Assembly (NCBI RefSeq): GCF_000633595.2 | Contig: NZ_JIBU02000014.1 | Coordinates: 46,728 to 110,727, forward strand | Source: Clostridium drakei | GTDB taxonomy: Bacteria > Bacillota > Clostridia > Clostridiales > Clostridiaceae | DNA length: 64,000 nt | Direction of reading: 5' to 3' | Shown: positions 26,849 through 35,238 of the stretch, piece by piece | How the letters are laid out: each line of letters begins with the position of its first letter | Position numbering within the stretch: position 1 is the first letter of the stretch | Position numbers and translations under genes: made by a program | Notes under the pieces: model-generated | The model's input: the letters and a program-made list of their open reading frames with translations, nothing else | What the model was told of the DNA's origin: nothing | The model's database searches: none

Positions 26849-27913
26849 ATGACAAATCATAAAAAGATACTAGGAATTTGCGTTAGTAGTCGAAAAGATG
26901 GTAATAGTTCAATTATTTTAAACGAACTGCTGCGACCAGCCAAAGAAGCAGGACATGAAATTGAAATTTTAAATTTGGGGTCATTAAAGATTTTACCTTG
27001 TAGAGGTTGCTTTGCTTGCAGCAGTTCCCATAAATGCGTCCTAAAAGATGATTTGGAGATGATTAAGGCAAAGATCGAAATGGCTGATGCTATTGCATTA
27101 ACATCTCCTTGCTATTATCTTTCTGCACCATCCATATTAAAAGCAATTATGGATAGGTCTGCTGCTTGGGCCATTAGCAAAACAGCGAATAGCAGCAAAA
27201 AAAAGTATGGAGTAGCAGTGTCAGTTGCTGGTGGAGCACCAATTGAATTTTCGCTTCAAAGAATTTTTACCAGTTTATTTTTAGGATTAAATAATTGTGA
27301 AATTATTGGTCAATTGACCATCGGACATGCTTTCAATAAAGGAGAGGTTTTACTAGATCCAAGTAAGTTGAGGCTAGTGTCTGAGATTGGTGAAAACTTT
27401 CTTCATTCCATTGAAGTAGATCACTGCATCAAATCAGCAATTAATGAATGTGAAGAGAAATTGGTATGCCCACATTGTTTGTCAGATGCATTTCAAATTT
27501 ATAAAGACGGTCGTTTGATATGCCCAGTTTGTGGCGGAGAATTAAAACGTACAAATGAAAAAAATGTTATAGTTGGTTTTAATCGATTTTCCGTGCAAGG
27601 AGCACAAGGGCACAATGCGCATATTGTGAATAATGTAATTGGTGGAATGCTGGCTAGCGATGAAATCAGGCAAAGACTACAAAATTATTGGAAGTTTGAT
27701 GTGTTACCCAAAGAAGGTTATCAAATTAATCTTGATTTAACTGAGGTAAAGAATTCATTGGATTGGGATAATGAAGCACTTGAAGCTTTAAAAGCTGCTA
27801 TTCCTGCTGCATTTCAACAAATCATCAAGAAAGTCATTACTAAAAAAGCACTTCAAAACGGTGAAACTTGCATAACAAAGGAAACTGTACAACGCTATCT
27901 ACCTAAATTTTAA
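26849..27913 (+). CDS. Iron-sulfur flavoprotein (Isf-like) with C-terminal PCP-reductase-like domain
   Basis: The 354-residue protein has a flavodoxin-like FMN domain (about 1-190: GICVSSRKDGNSS, TSPCYY). Within it lies the compact cluster motif C51-x2-C54-x2-C57-x5-C63, as in archaeal and clostridial Isf proteins that bind [4Fe-4S] and FMN. A zinc-ribbon follows (CPHCLSD...CPVCGGE). The last 45 residues (WDNEALEALKAAIPAAF, ITKETVQRYL) resemble the small PCP_red domain. I start at ATG 26849 with AAGGAGGAG rather than the earlier 26813. It is an electron carrier or quinone/FMN reductase; its hydrolase neighbour and TetR suggest xenobiotic handling. Confidence 0.83.
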   Translation: MTNHKKILGICVSSRKDGNSSIILNELLRPAKEAGHEIEILNLGSLKILPCRGCFACSSSHKCVLKDDLEMIKAKIEMADAIALTSPCYYLSAPSILKAIMDRSAAWAISKTANSSKKKYGVAVSVAGGAPIEFSLQRIFTSLFLGLNNCEIIGQLTIGHAFNKGEVLLDPSKLRLVSEIGENFLHSIEVDHCIKSAINECEEKLVCPHCLSDAFQIYKDGRLICPVCGGELKRTNEKNVIVGFNRFSVQGAQGHNAHIVNNVIGGMLASDEIRQRLQNYWKFDVLPKEGYQINLDLTEVKNSLDWDNEALEALKAAIPAAFQQIIKKVITKKALQNGETCITKETVQRYLPKF

Positions 27914-28005
27914 GGCTTTGAATAATACGATCTGTTATTTTAATAATTCAAATAAAATTCATACAAATATTACAAAAAACAACTATAATTAAGGGAGGAA
28001 CTATC

Positions 28006-29172
28006 ATGATAAGTCAGATTAAATTTAAAAAAGGAACTTATAAGTTTCATGCAAATCCAAATTTCAATTATCAATTAAATCGTACCTACGCTTGGAGTAA
28101 CGGAGATTTGGAAGAACTTAAAATTGCCGCTGACAAAATTACAGATGCTGCGACATGGGAAAAGGAATTGGTAAAATTAGCTGAAAAAGCCTTGAAAGAA
28201 AAACGTATGAAACATGCTATAGCTTATTATCGTATGGCGGAATTCTTTATGTACGATGGACATCCTGCTAAAATCATTACATATGACAAAGCTGTTAATC
28301 TTTTCTATGATTATTATGCTGATTTATTCAAATCTGGAATGATTAAAAGAGATTTAGTACCATTTGGCGATGCGCATCTTCCTGTATTATATACTATTCC
28401 TGAAGACGGTAAATATACGGATACAATTTTACTCCATGGTGGATACGATTCTTATATGGAAGAATTTGTACCAATGATGCTCTATTTACGAGAAAACGGA
28501 TTTGCGGTTTACCTTTTTGAAGGACCTGGTCAAGGTGGAGCACTAAGAAAAGAAGGCTTGACATTTATTCCTCAATGGGAAATTCCAGTAAAAGCGATAT
28601 TGGATTTTTACAACCTGGATGATGTAACGATTATTGGGCTGTCTCTTGGTGGAATGTTGGCACCTAGAGCTGCTGCATTTGAAGGACGGATTAAACGTGT
28701 TGTTGCTTGGAGTTTACTACCAAATTTGTTTGACATATTTTTATATGATATGCCTGAGAGTTTTCAACAAGTGACACGTTTACTGATGAAAATGGAAAAC
28801 GAAGAAGTTATTAATTTAATAATGAAGAATTTAATGAAAAAAGATCCACTGATTGAATGGGCCATAAATCATGGAATGCATAATATGGGGGTGTACACTC
28901 CATATGAGTATTTGAAAAAGATAAATCAATTCCAATACATGGATGTTGCCACTGAGATAACCCAAGATTTTTTACTTATAGGTGCTGAAAAAGACCACTT
29001 TATTTCTGTTGAATTTTGCAAGCCCATAATTGAAGAGTTAAAAAATGTTAAATCTTTGACATACAGACTTTTTACTGAGAAGGAAAGTGCTGAAAATCAT
29101 TGCAACGCTGGGAATACCAAACTAGTCCTTGACACAATTATAAATTGGATAAAAGTAATTAAGCAGTTTTAA
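28006..29172 (+). CDS. Alpha/beta hydrolase with helical N-terminal region
   Basis: In this 388-residue enzyme a helical N-terminal stretch (about 25-120) precedes the hydrolase core. Visible are LLHGGYDSYMEE, FEGPGQGG, the nucleophile elbow GLSLGG, an acid in GAEKDHF and a histidine near AENHCNAG. The layout resembles the C-C or ester hydrolases of the 2,6-dihydropseudooxynicotine-hydrolase type, although the substrate is unknown. AGGGAGG precedes the ATG. It is 92 bases after the flavoprotein gene and probably co-transcribed with it under TetR control. Confidence 0.8.
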   Translation: MISQIKFKKGTYKFHANPNFNYQLNRTYAWSNGDLEELKIAADKITDAATWEKELVKLAEKALKEKRMKHAIAYYRMAEFFMYDGHPAKIITYDKAVNLFYDYYADLFKSGMIKRDLVPFGDAHLPVLYTIPEDGKYTDTILLHGGYDSYMEEFVPMMLYLRENGFAVYLFEGPGQGGALRKEGLTFIPQWEIPVKAILDFYNLDDVTIIGLSLGGMLAPRAAAFEGRIKRVVAWSLLPNLFDIFLYDMPESFQQVTRLLMKMENEEVINLIMKNLMKKDPLIEWAINHGMHNMGVYTPYEYLKKINQFQYMDVATEITQDFLLIGAEKDHFISVEFCKPIIEELKNVKSLTYRLFTEKESAENHCNAGNTKLVLDTIINWIKVIKQF

Positions 29173-29388
29173 TATATAAATCAATAGTTAGGAGAGAGGA
29201 TATGAAAAATTCAATACAAAAACTAATTAGTGTATTAAGCTCCGAGCAAAGACTGTAATAACACAGAACATATTTTGTTAGAAACTGCTTTAAAAGAGAG
29301 ATTTAATCAAAATAGTTTTGTGCAAGTTCAGTTAAGAAATTAGGAAATAAATATTATCTTACTCAAAATAGTACTAGATTATTATTAG
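29170..29388 (+). pseudogene. Decayed duplicate of the 31066-31524 region
   Basis: 29170-29324 matches 31066-31220, and 29325-29388 matches 31460-31524. This copy therefore lost the 239 bases that hold the first two thirds of the CD3324-like gene. What remains has several stops. Both copies keep a GGAGAGGAT ribosome site and an 18-codon ORF (29202-29258 here) reading MKNSIQKL...QRL. Past a frameshift, both read on as TEHILL..ALKERFNQNSF, so an older frameshifted gene preceded the duplication. Confidence 0.75.
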
Positions 29389-29472
29389 CATGAGTAAGAT
29401 AAATATATTATAAGTCATGGTGGAATATATGAAAATGAGATAACGAGAACACTTAAAAACATTTAATATTAA

Positions 29473-29520
29473 ATAAAGAAGGAGAAGTACCCGTTGATAG
29501 GGATTCTCCTTCTTTTATTT
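29473..29520 (+). terminator. Intrinsic terminator downstream of the decayed duplicate
   Basis: The stem pairs ATAAAGAAGGAGAA (about 29473-29486) with TTCTCCTTCTTTTAT (about 29504-29518), with a CCC/GGG inner stem and T-rich end. It probably ends the flavoprotein-hydrolase transcript. Confidence 0.75.
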
Positions 29521-29736
29521 TGAATTCTTCATAGCACATAAAAATAAGAACAGCAGCTAATATAACATAACGGAGGCATTTAACTAAGTTGTTTTTCATA
29601 ATTTTATAGACATTAAAATCAATTAAGTAAGTTATACTAAAGTTATTATTTTAAGAAAATAATATTGATAAGATAAGAAAAAAATTATAGGTATATGATA
29701 TGTAATTAAAAGATATTAAACCATGGAGGGGATAAA

Positions 29737-30492
29737 ATGAGTTTTAAGATTATTGCGGACTATCATACTCATACTAATATTGCTAAAGGACATATTCCTT
29801 TATTTAATATTATTTGGGGAGAACATGCAAAAGGAAGTATTGAATCGAATGTTAAAGCTGGAATAAAAAGAGGGTTAAAAGAGATTGCCATAACAGACCA
29901 TGGGTATAAACATATTGCTTTTGGTATGAAAGTAAGTCAATATGAAAAATTACGTAGATTAATTGATGATTTTAATAAGAGTTCATTATTGAAGGAAAAT
30001 GGGTTTAAGATTCTTCTTGGCGTGGAATGTAATATTGTCACTAAAGAGGGAGATATAGATATTAAAGATGAAGTAATTGATTACCTAGATATAATTTGTG
30101 CAGGTTATCATCCTGGAGCATTACAAAATCCACTTCTATTAACGAATTATACAGAAGCTGCAATTAATGCTATTGAAAAATATGAAATTTCAATATTAAA
30201 TCATCCTTTAGAACATGTTAATCCGGATATTTTTGAAATTGGAAAGGTTGCTACTCTAAGAAATACTGCTTTGGAAATTAACAGAAGCCATAGAAATATG
30301 GATATTGAAACAATAAAAAAATTAAAGAATATGGGAGTTAAATTTTCCTTGGGAAGTGATGCACACAAATCCGAGGATGTGGGGAAATTTGGTGAAGCTT
30401 ATAATATTGCAGTTAATGCAGGTCTTACAGATGATGATATTGTTAATGCGGATGGAAGTGCACATATATCAATGAAATTATTAAGAAATTAG
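29737..30492 (+). CDS. PHP-domain metal-dependent phosphoesterase (YcdX-like)
   Basis: The 251-residue protein has the four PHP metal motifs: DYHTHT (8-13), ITDHG (about 53-57), GVECN and SLGSDAHKSED near the end. These bind a trinuclear metal site. The length and motifs fit the YcdX/YtvA-type stand-alone PHP phosphatases rather than the DNA polymerase or histidinol phosphatase members. GGAGGGG precedes the ATG. It stands alone at the edge of a decayed region. Substrate unknown. Confidence 0.82.
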   Translation: MSFKIIADYHTHTNIAKGHIPLFNIIWGEHAKGSIESNVKAGIKRGLKEIAITDHGYKHIAFGMKVSQYEKLRRLIDDFNKSSLLKENGFKILLGVECNIVTKEGDIDIKDEVIDYLDIICAGYHPGALQNPLLLTNYTEAAINAIEKYEISILNHPLEHVNPDIFEIGKVATLRNTALEINRSHRNMDIETIKKLKNMGVKFSLGSDAHKSEDVGKFGEAYNIAVNAGLTDDDIVNADGSAHISMKLLRN

Positions 30493-30663
30493 GTTTAGTA
30501 GAGATAACAGATTATAGCAATATTTAAGGCATCAGAGAGAGGGGGGCCAAAAAAGTTTAATAGAAATATTTAATGGATATACTACAATTGTTAAAAGAAG
30601 GCTAAAAAATAAGAAATATAAAAATTAATAACATAATCAATAATATACCAGATCCAATATTAA

Positions 30664-30909
30664 GTGATTTATCTGGTTCATCTGACTTTAGAAAATGAGT
30701 CAGTACAAAAGGCCTTTGTAGAAAATTGGGGCTTTCAATGTGGATATTGTACATCAGGATTTTTGATGGTTTGTCATGCTTTAGCTAATATACATCCAGA
30801 TGCCAATGATCATGTAATAGAACAGTGGCTTCAGTCAAATATTTGCAGGTGTACCGGATATGAAGAGATAAGGAATGCAGTAAAATCAATTTTTTTATAT
30901 GAAAAGTAA
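30664..30909 (+). pseudogene. Fragment of xanthine dehydrogenase-type [2Fe-2S] subunit
   Basis: The 81 codons match the C-terminal [2Fe-2S]-binding domain of molybdenum hydroxylase small subunits (CoxS/XdhC type): VQKAFVENWGFQCGYCTSGF and NICRCTGYEEIRNAV keep all four cysteines of that cluster. The N-terminal plant-type ferredoxin domain (about 75 residues) is missing and no coding trace of it is visible upstream. The only start is a GTG at 30664 without a ribosome site. The partner FAD and molybdopterin subunits are absent. It is a dead remnant, probably of a lost purine or aldehyde oxidation operon. Confidence 0.85.
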
Positions 30910-31065
30910 CTATAAAAAAGTCTTTTAAATTATAAGTTTTTTTTGTATTATAATAAGTGAACTCTAACATAATTAATCACATCCTTATTATATTTTTGTT
31001 TTGTAATTTAATTATAATTTGGATGATTAGTTTTTGTTATAAAATGTTAACTAAAACAATGAGTT

Positions 31066-31220
31066 AAATATATAAATCAATAGTTAGGAGAGAGGATATG
31101 AAAAATTCAATACAAAAACTGGTTATTGTATTAAGCTCCAAGCAAAGACTGTAATAAAACAGAACATATTTTGTTAGGAGCTGCTTTAAAAGAGAGATTT
31201 AATCAAAATAGTTTTGTGCA
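31066..31220 (+). repeat. Duplicated segment with 18-codon ORF (intact-side copy)
   Basis: This 155-bp segment is nearly identical to 29170-29324. It holds a strong ribosome site and an 18-codon ORF at 31098-31154 (MKNSIQKL...KQRL). A second frame then continues to a stop about 75 bases later. The segment leads directly into the CD3324-like gene at 31271. It may be a frameshifted small gene or a leader of that gene. Confidence 0.7.
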
Positions 31221-31270
31221 GTTTTTGCTTTAATATTTAAAAATATAAATATTAAATAGGAGCAAAGATT

Positions 31271-31561
31271 ATGAAGTATAAAAACGCACAAAATATATTA
31301 CCTAAAGAAATTATTAAGATAATTCAACAGTATGTTGATGGAAGTTATTTATATATACCTAGAAAAGATGAAAATAGAAAAAATTGGGGAGAGAATAGTG
31401 GATTTAAAAATGAATTAGTAGAAAGAAATACACAAATTTATAATTCCTTTAATAATGGAAGTTCAGTTAAGGAATTAGCAAATAAATATTATCTTACTCA
31501 AAATAGTATTAGGAGAATTATTAGGGAATATAAAATGTATTATAAATCAAGTGGTTTTTAG
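31271..31561 (+). CDS. CD3324-family small protein with HTH
   Basis: The 96-residue protein matches the clostridial CD3324 family in length and pattern: MKYKNAQNILPKEIIKIIQQ, YVDGSYLYIPRKDENRKNWG, then a C-terminal Mor/resolvase-like helix-turn-helix (SVKELANKYYLTQNSIRRII). Members are probably small DNA-binding proteins; their targets are unknown. AGGAG precedes the ATG. A decayed partial duplicate lies 2 kb upstream. Confidence 0.82.
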   Translation: MKYKNAQNILPKEIIKIIQQYVDGSYLYIPRKDENRKNWGENSGFKNELVERNTQIYNSFNNGSSVKELANKYYLTQNSIRRIIREYKMYYKSSGF

Positions 31562-31669
31562 AGTAACTTATCTAGAGCTGAATTATTGTGCTGTAATTTG
31601 GAAATTGCAAAGGTTGTAAGTTATGCTTTAACATTATGAAGTTAAATAAAATTAAGGAGTAATTCAGTT

Positions 31670-32045
31670 ATGCTTGATGAAAACATAATTAATCAAATAA
31701 AAGAATTTAGTAAGAAACCATCTTTATTTAATAAGAAATGCGGAAATATATGGACTGAAGAAAAAATGGCATATTGAGGAAAGTGGATTTTGGAGAGATA
31801 AGATACATTTAGTTCTAGAAAATGGGTTTCAATATGACAATGATATTTGGCTTGATCAATATATAGTTGCAGACAATAATGGAGTTCAAGTATATAGAAA
31901 TTGGTTTCATGATTATACTGTTAAAACCATTAGTGATATAATTCAAAATAGTGGATTTAAGATTATTAATATATTGGGCGATCTTACTGGTGAAGTTTTA
32001 AAAGAAGATAGTGAATGGATTGCTATTATTGCTCAAAAGAAGTAG
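31670..32045 (+). pseudogene. SAM-dependent methyltransferase with large internal deletion
   Basis: The ATG at 31670 (with AAGGAG) opens a frame for MLDENIINQIKEFSKKPSLF and GNIWTEEKMAY, then stops. In another frame EESGFWRDKIHLVLENGFQY, DQYIVADNNGVQVYRNWFHD and IINILGDLTGEVLKEDSEWI follow to TAG at 32043-32045. The two parts match the extreme N-terminus and the C-terminal lid of small clostridial class I methyltransferases. The central Rossmann core with the SAM-binding glycine loop, about 130 residues, is gone. One deletion that also shifted the frame explains this. Confidence 0.75.
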
Positions 32046-32146
32046 GAGTAAATTTAAAGTGATTATCTCTTACTTGAAGAAGATGTGTGTTGCCAATGGT
32101 AGCTATGAGATAAAGGTCCAGGTTTATAATTAGAGGAGGGCTTAAA

Positions 32147-32824
32147 TTGAGATATCGCTGCTTAATTTTAGATCATGATGATACAGTAGCCAAAAGTACA
32201 CCAGAAATTCATTATCCTTCTTTTGTAGAGGCTTTAAAGACATTAAGACCGAAAATGAAGGGATTAAGCCTTGAAGAGTTTGTTTCCTATTGTTTTAACC
32301 CTGGGTTTTCAGAATTGTGCAAAGATGTATTGAAGTTTAATAAAGTTGAGCAAGAATATCAATATAAAGTATGGAAGAGTTACACAAAAGAGAAATCCCC
32401 TGATTTTTATCCAGGGTTTCCTAATTTGATTAAAGAATATAAAAGATTGGGAGGCATAATATGTGTTGTCTCTCATTCAGAAAGCGAACAAATTTTAAGG
32501 GACTACAATTTACATTGTGGTTTAATTCCAGATTTAATATTTGGATGGGAGCTGGAAGAATACCAGAGGAAACCTAATCCGTATCCAATTATTGAAATTA
32601 TGAAAAGATTCGATTTAGCTAATAATGAAATATTAGTTTTGGATGATTTAAAACCGGGATTAGATATGGCAAGAAGTTGTAATGTAACATTTGCAGGAGC
32701 AGGATGGTCTCATATAATTCCTGAGATAGAAGATTATATGAGAATAAATTCGGATTACTATTTTTCAACAGTAGATACATTTAAGGAGTTTATATTATCT
32801 AAAAATGGCTTAATTAAGGAGTAA
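32147..32824 (+). CDS. HAD-family hydrolase
   Basis: The 225-residue protein has HAD motif I DHDDT with nucleophile D9 and acid D11, motif II VVSHSE (serine), the lysine in QRKPNPYP and motif IV LDDLKPGL. The helical cap between motifs I and II fits subclass C1, like phosphoglycolate phosphatases. Substrate unknown. The start is TTG at 32147, supported by GAGGAGG; no ATG is near. It ends in its own terminator. Confidence 0.83.
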   Translation: MRYRCLILDHDDTVAKSTPEIHYPSFVEALKTLRPKMKGLSLEEFVSYCFNPGFSELCKDVLKFNKVEQEYQYKVWKSYTKEKSPDFYPGFPNLIKEYKRLGGIICVVSHSESEQILRDYNLHCGLIPDLIFGWELEEYQRKPNPYPIIEIMKRFDLANNEILVLDDLKPGLDMARSCNVTFAGAGWSHIIPEIEDYMRINSDYYFSTVDTFKEFILSKNGLIKE

Positions 32825-32836
32825 TCTGTTTATATG

Positions 32837-32880
32837 AAATAACAAAAGGCAATCTATTAAGGTTGCCTTTTGTTATTTTA
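32837..32880 (+). terminator. Intrinsic terminator after the HAD gene
   Basis: A 16-bp stem (32837-32852 with 32863-32878), core AACAAAAGGCAA, with a T-rich end. Confidence 0.88.
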
Positions 32881-32938
32881 CATTTTTTATTGAATATAGG
32901 CTATATTTCAAAGAATAATTTTTACAATACAAATTGAT

Positions 32939-32990
32939 GTAACAAAATACAATAAAGTATAATAAAGTTCAACAAAATATAATAAAGTAC
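32939..32990. repeat. Short direct repeats upstream of a promoter
   Basis: AACAAAATAYAATAAAGTAY occurs twice, 30 bases apart, with a third ATAATAAAGT between. The block ends one base before the -35 box of the HTH gene promoter. It is a candidate multi-site operator; it is too short and irregular for a CRISPR array. Confidence 0.55.
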
Positions 32991-33019
32991 TTGACGATTT
33001 CGGAAAAAGTTATTATAAT
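32991..33019 (+). promoter_or_regulatory. Strong sigma-A promoter of the HTH gene
   Basis: TTGACG (32991-32996), 17 bases, TATAAT (33014-33019), about 36 bases before the start codon. Confidence 0.8.
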
Positions 33020-33055
33020 TTGACCATAGATTAATTTTGAAAGGGTAGACTTTTT

Positions 33056-33580
33056 ATGGAAGATCAATTTTATACAATAGATAAAATTGCAGAAATATTA
33101 GGCATGCATCACAAAACTATTAGAAAGTTTATAACAGAAGGTAAATTGGCAGCAAGTAAGGTTGGAAAGCAATGGAGAATTTCAGAGCATGATTTAAGCA
33201 TTTTTATGGAAAAAAATAATGTTAATACTAGTGATAAAAAAATTAATGAAGAATCAAATATTGATTTTGTTACTAATGGAGAAGTGAAAGATAATCTGCA
33301 GCAAAGGATAAATGTATCCACTGTTGTAGATATTAATGATATAGATAAAGAAGAATATTTTAGAATATCAAATACTCTTATAGCAGTAATGAATTGTAAA
33401 GATTCTAAAATGGGAAAATCAACAATTAATATGAAATATGATGAAAAAGTAAGTAGATTAAGGGTTTTGTTATGGGGAAATATAAGCTTCATTGAAGAAA
33501 TGCTAAGTACAATTTCTATGCTCGTAGAACGAAATAATTTATCTGATCACAAAAAAGCTGATTATAAGGAGAGTGAATGA
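33056..33580 (+). CDS. Excisionase-type helix-turn-helix protein
   Basis: The 174-residue protein has an N-terminal MerR/excisionase-like wHTH (about 3-53): YTIDKIAEILGMHHKTIRKF, then LAASKVGKQWRISEHDL. The rest (about 60-174) is not recognised; the stretch CKDSKMGKSTINMKYDEKVS to NISFIEEMLSTISMLVE looks like a small alpha-beta effector or dimer domain. The ATG is weakly served by GAAAGGG. The downstream DUF4180 gene begins two bases after its stop. Direct repeats before its promoter suggest autoregulation. Confidence 0.75.
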   Translation: MEDQFYTIDKIAEILGMHHKTIRKFITEGKLAASKVGKQWRISEHDLSIFMEKNNVNTSDKKINEESNIDFVTNGEVKDNLQQRINVSTVVDINDIDKEEYFRISNTLIAVMNCKDSKMGKSTINMKYDEKVSRLRVLLWGNISFIEEMLSTISMLVERNNLSDHKKADYKESE

Positions 33581-33581
33581 T

Positions 33582-33962
33582 TTGAATTATAAAATAGTAA
33601 ATAAAAATAACAATAAATATATTGAGTTTGCTTCTGATTTGAAGAAACTTTCTTCAGAACAAGATGTGGTAGACTGTATATCCATATGTATGGAAAATAA
33701 CATTTATACAATAATGCTGCATTCTAATGTGTTATCTGAAGATTTTTTTAATCTTAAAACTAAACTCGCAGGAATGGCATTACAAAAATTTATAAATTAT
33801 CATGTGAAAGTTGCTGTTATTATTGAAGATGAAAAAAAGCTTAATGAGAGATTTAAAGAAATGATTATGGAAGCTAATAAAGGAAATAATTTTAGAACAT
33901 TTAAGAATATTCAAGATGCTGAAAATTGGATTTCAAAGTTGTCTGATGGATGCCATTTGTAA
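33582..33962 (+). CDS. DUF4180-family protein
   Basis: The protein reads YKIVNKNNNKYIEFAS, then a variable part, LHSNVLSEDFFNLKTKLAGM, ALQKFINYHVKVAVIIEDEK and FKNIQDAENWIS, which is the DUF4180 pattern at normal length (126 residues). These proteins are small alpha-beta (STAS-like looking) domains of unknown role, often next to regulators. I take TTG 33582 as the start because AAGGAG (33566-33571) is ten bases upstream; the GTG at 33573 is too close. Linked to the HTH gene as a two-gene operon. Confidence 0.78.
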   Translation: MNYKIVNKNNNKYIEFASDLKKLSSEQDVVDCISICMENNIYTIMLHSNVLSEDFFNLKTKLAGMALQKFINYHVKVAVIIEDEKKLNERFKEMIMEANKGNNFRTFKNIQDAENWISKLSDGCHL

Positions 33963-34076
33963 TGTTCCACATATAGAAATAAATATTATAGCTGAAGCTG
34001 CTCGTTCTAATGTTAACGATGTGAATAAAATAATATCAGGTTTTACAGTTTAGAAATGTAAAAGGAGTGAATTAGC
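33963..34076 (+). other. Short open fragment before arr, origin unknown
   Basis: A 34-codon open stretch without a start codon (about 33950-34053) reads NVPHIEINIIAEAARSNVND and ends in a stop before the arr ribosome site. It may be a gene remnant; no family is recognised. Confidence 0.3.
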
Positions 34077-34493
34077 ATGAATGACAAAAAAGATGATTTA
34101 GATAATGGTCCTTTTTTTCATGGTACTAAAGTAGAATTAAAAATTGGAGATTTATTAGAACCACAACACTTATCAAATTATCAAAATAAGAAATCTAACT
34201 ATATTTATTTTACTGCGACGTTAAATGCTGCTAAATGGGGGGCTGAATTAGCTAAATCTAAATCAAAAGAAAGAATTTATATTGTAGAACCATTAGGTGA
34301 ATTTGAAAATGATCCGAATTTAACTGATAAAAGATTTCCTGGAAATCCAACACGTTCTTATAGGTCTAAATCTCCTTTGAAAATAATAGCTGAATTAGGT
34401 TCATGGGAAAGACATTCCCATGAAGAAATAAATCATATGCTTTCATCTTTAAAAAAATTAAGTGATGAAGGAAAAAATATAATATACGATTAA
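34077..34493 (+). CDS. arr: NAD+-rifampin ADP-ribosyltransferase
   Basis: The 138-residue protein matches Arr enzymes in full length (about 140) and pattern: FFHGTKVELKIGDLLEP, IYFTATLNAAKWGAELA, ERIYIVEPLGEFENDPNLTD, FPGNPTRSYRS and a final ELGSWE. Arr moves ADP-ribose from NAD+ to a hydroxyl of rifampin and inactivates it. In environmental bacteria a different natural role is possible. AAGGAG precedes the ATG, and a strong terminator follows. It could share the promoter of the HTH-DUF4180 pair upstream. Confidence 0.9.
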   Translation: MNDKKDDLDNGPFFHGTKVELKIGDLLEPQHLSNYQNKKSNYIYFTATLNAAKWGAELAKSKSKERIYIVEPLGEFENDPNLTDKRFPGNPTRSYRSKSPLKIIAELGSWERHSHEEINHMLSSLKKLSDEGKNIIYD

Positions 34494-34508
34494 TCCTTTA
34501 TATAATGT

Positions 34509-34552
34509 GGACTTATGGTACTAGATATGATTAGTACCATAAGTCCCTGTTT
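34509..34552 (+). terminator. Intrinsic terminator after arr
   Basis: A perfect 14-bp stem (34509-34522 with 34533-34546, GGACTTATGGTACT) with a 10-base loop, then CTGTTTATAT. Confidence 0.8.
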
Positions 34553-34668
34553 ATATATATTAACTGAATTAAAGTCTATCCAAGATTGTCGCAAATGCTA
34601 ATTTTAATTTTGTCTTGGAGTGTGTAAGGTATAGGAATATCATATTCGTTGTTAGTTAACTTAAATAG

Positions 34669-34998
34669 TTATCTTATACAGAAAAATGTTATTAAAAATG
34701 CAACAAGTGCTGAAAATAATGCAATAACAATAAAACTACGAGTAGCAGAATGAGAAGAAATAACCTTATTTTTAATTTGGTAAGCTGTTGAGATTAAACC
34801 TCCAATTATTACAATTAACAGTAGATCAAAGTTTGATTCTATAAGTGGATTACTTAAGTGCAGCCCTCTTAAGAATACATCGAAAAGAATTGCAAACATT
34901 ATGAATCTACAAGCATAAGCATCTCCTTGATATACAATGCTTTTTGTTCTTTCATCTATAATGCCGTAAATAGAAGTATTTTTACTTTTTTTAAACAT
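34669..34998 (-). CDS. Small membrane protein paired with an XRE regulator
   Basis: The 109-residue protein has three hydrophobic segments (about 30-47, 60-75 and 88-107) after a short cytoplasmic start with IIDERTKSIVYQGDAYACRF. The start motif and its position three bases after a small XRE regulator gene fit the DUF6773-like membrane proteins common in Firmicutes. The function is unknown; the pair probably forms a regulator-membrane module. Confidence 0.65.
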   Translation of the reverse strand: MFKKSKNTSIYGIIDERTKSIVYQGDAYACRFIMFAILFDVFLRGLHLSNPLIESNFDLLLIVIIGGLISTAYQIKNKVISSHSATRSFIVIALFSALVAFLITFFCIR

Positions 34999-35001
34999 TT
35001 T

Positions 35002-35217
35002 TTATTCCTCCTCTAAATAAAATAAATCTTCGAAATTTTTCTGTAAACACTTTGCGAGTATTAGTGCTAATTTAGCAGTTGGACAGTATTGACCAGTTTC
35101 TATAGAACTTATTGTTTGGCGACTTACTCCTGCCATATTTGCAAGTTGCTGCTGTGAAATATTGAGTTCAGCACGTGCAACTTTTAGTCTGTTATTTAAA
35201 TTAGTTTTATCATCCAA
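35002..35217 (-). CDS. Small XRE-family regulator
   Basis: The 71-residue protein is almost entirely a Cro/CI-type HTH: NRLKVARAELNISQQQLANM, AGVSRQTISSIETGQYCPTA, ILAKCLQKNFEDLF. Start TTG at 35217 with GGAGGTG eight bases before; the ATG two bases later is out of frame. It is co-transcribed with the membrane-protein gene. Direct repeats overlap its promoter, so it probably represses itself. Confidence 0.87.
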   Translation of the reverse strand: MDDKTNLNNRLKVARAELNISQQQLANMAGVSRQTISSIETGQYCPTAKLALILAKCLQKNFEDLFYLEEE

Positions 35218-35238
35218 GAAAACACCTCCAGTAATTAA

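Noticed and set aside
32939..32990. Possible CRISPR-like repeats
   Set aside because: Only two or three irregular 10-20 bp units without spacers, directly before a promoter; operator repeats fit better.
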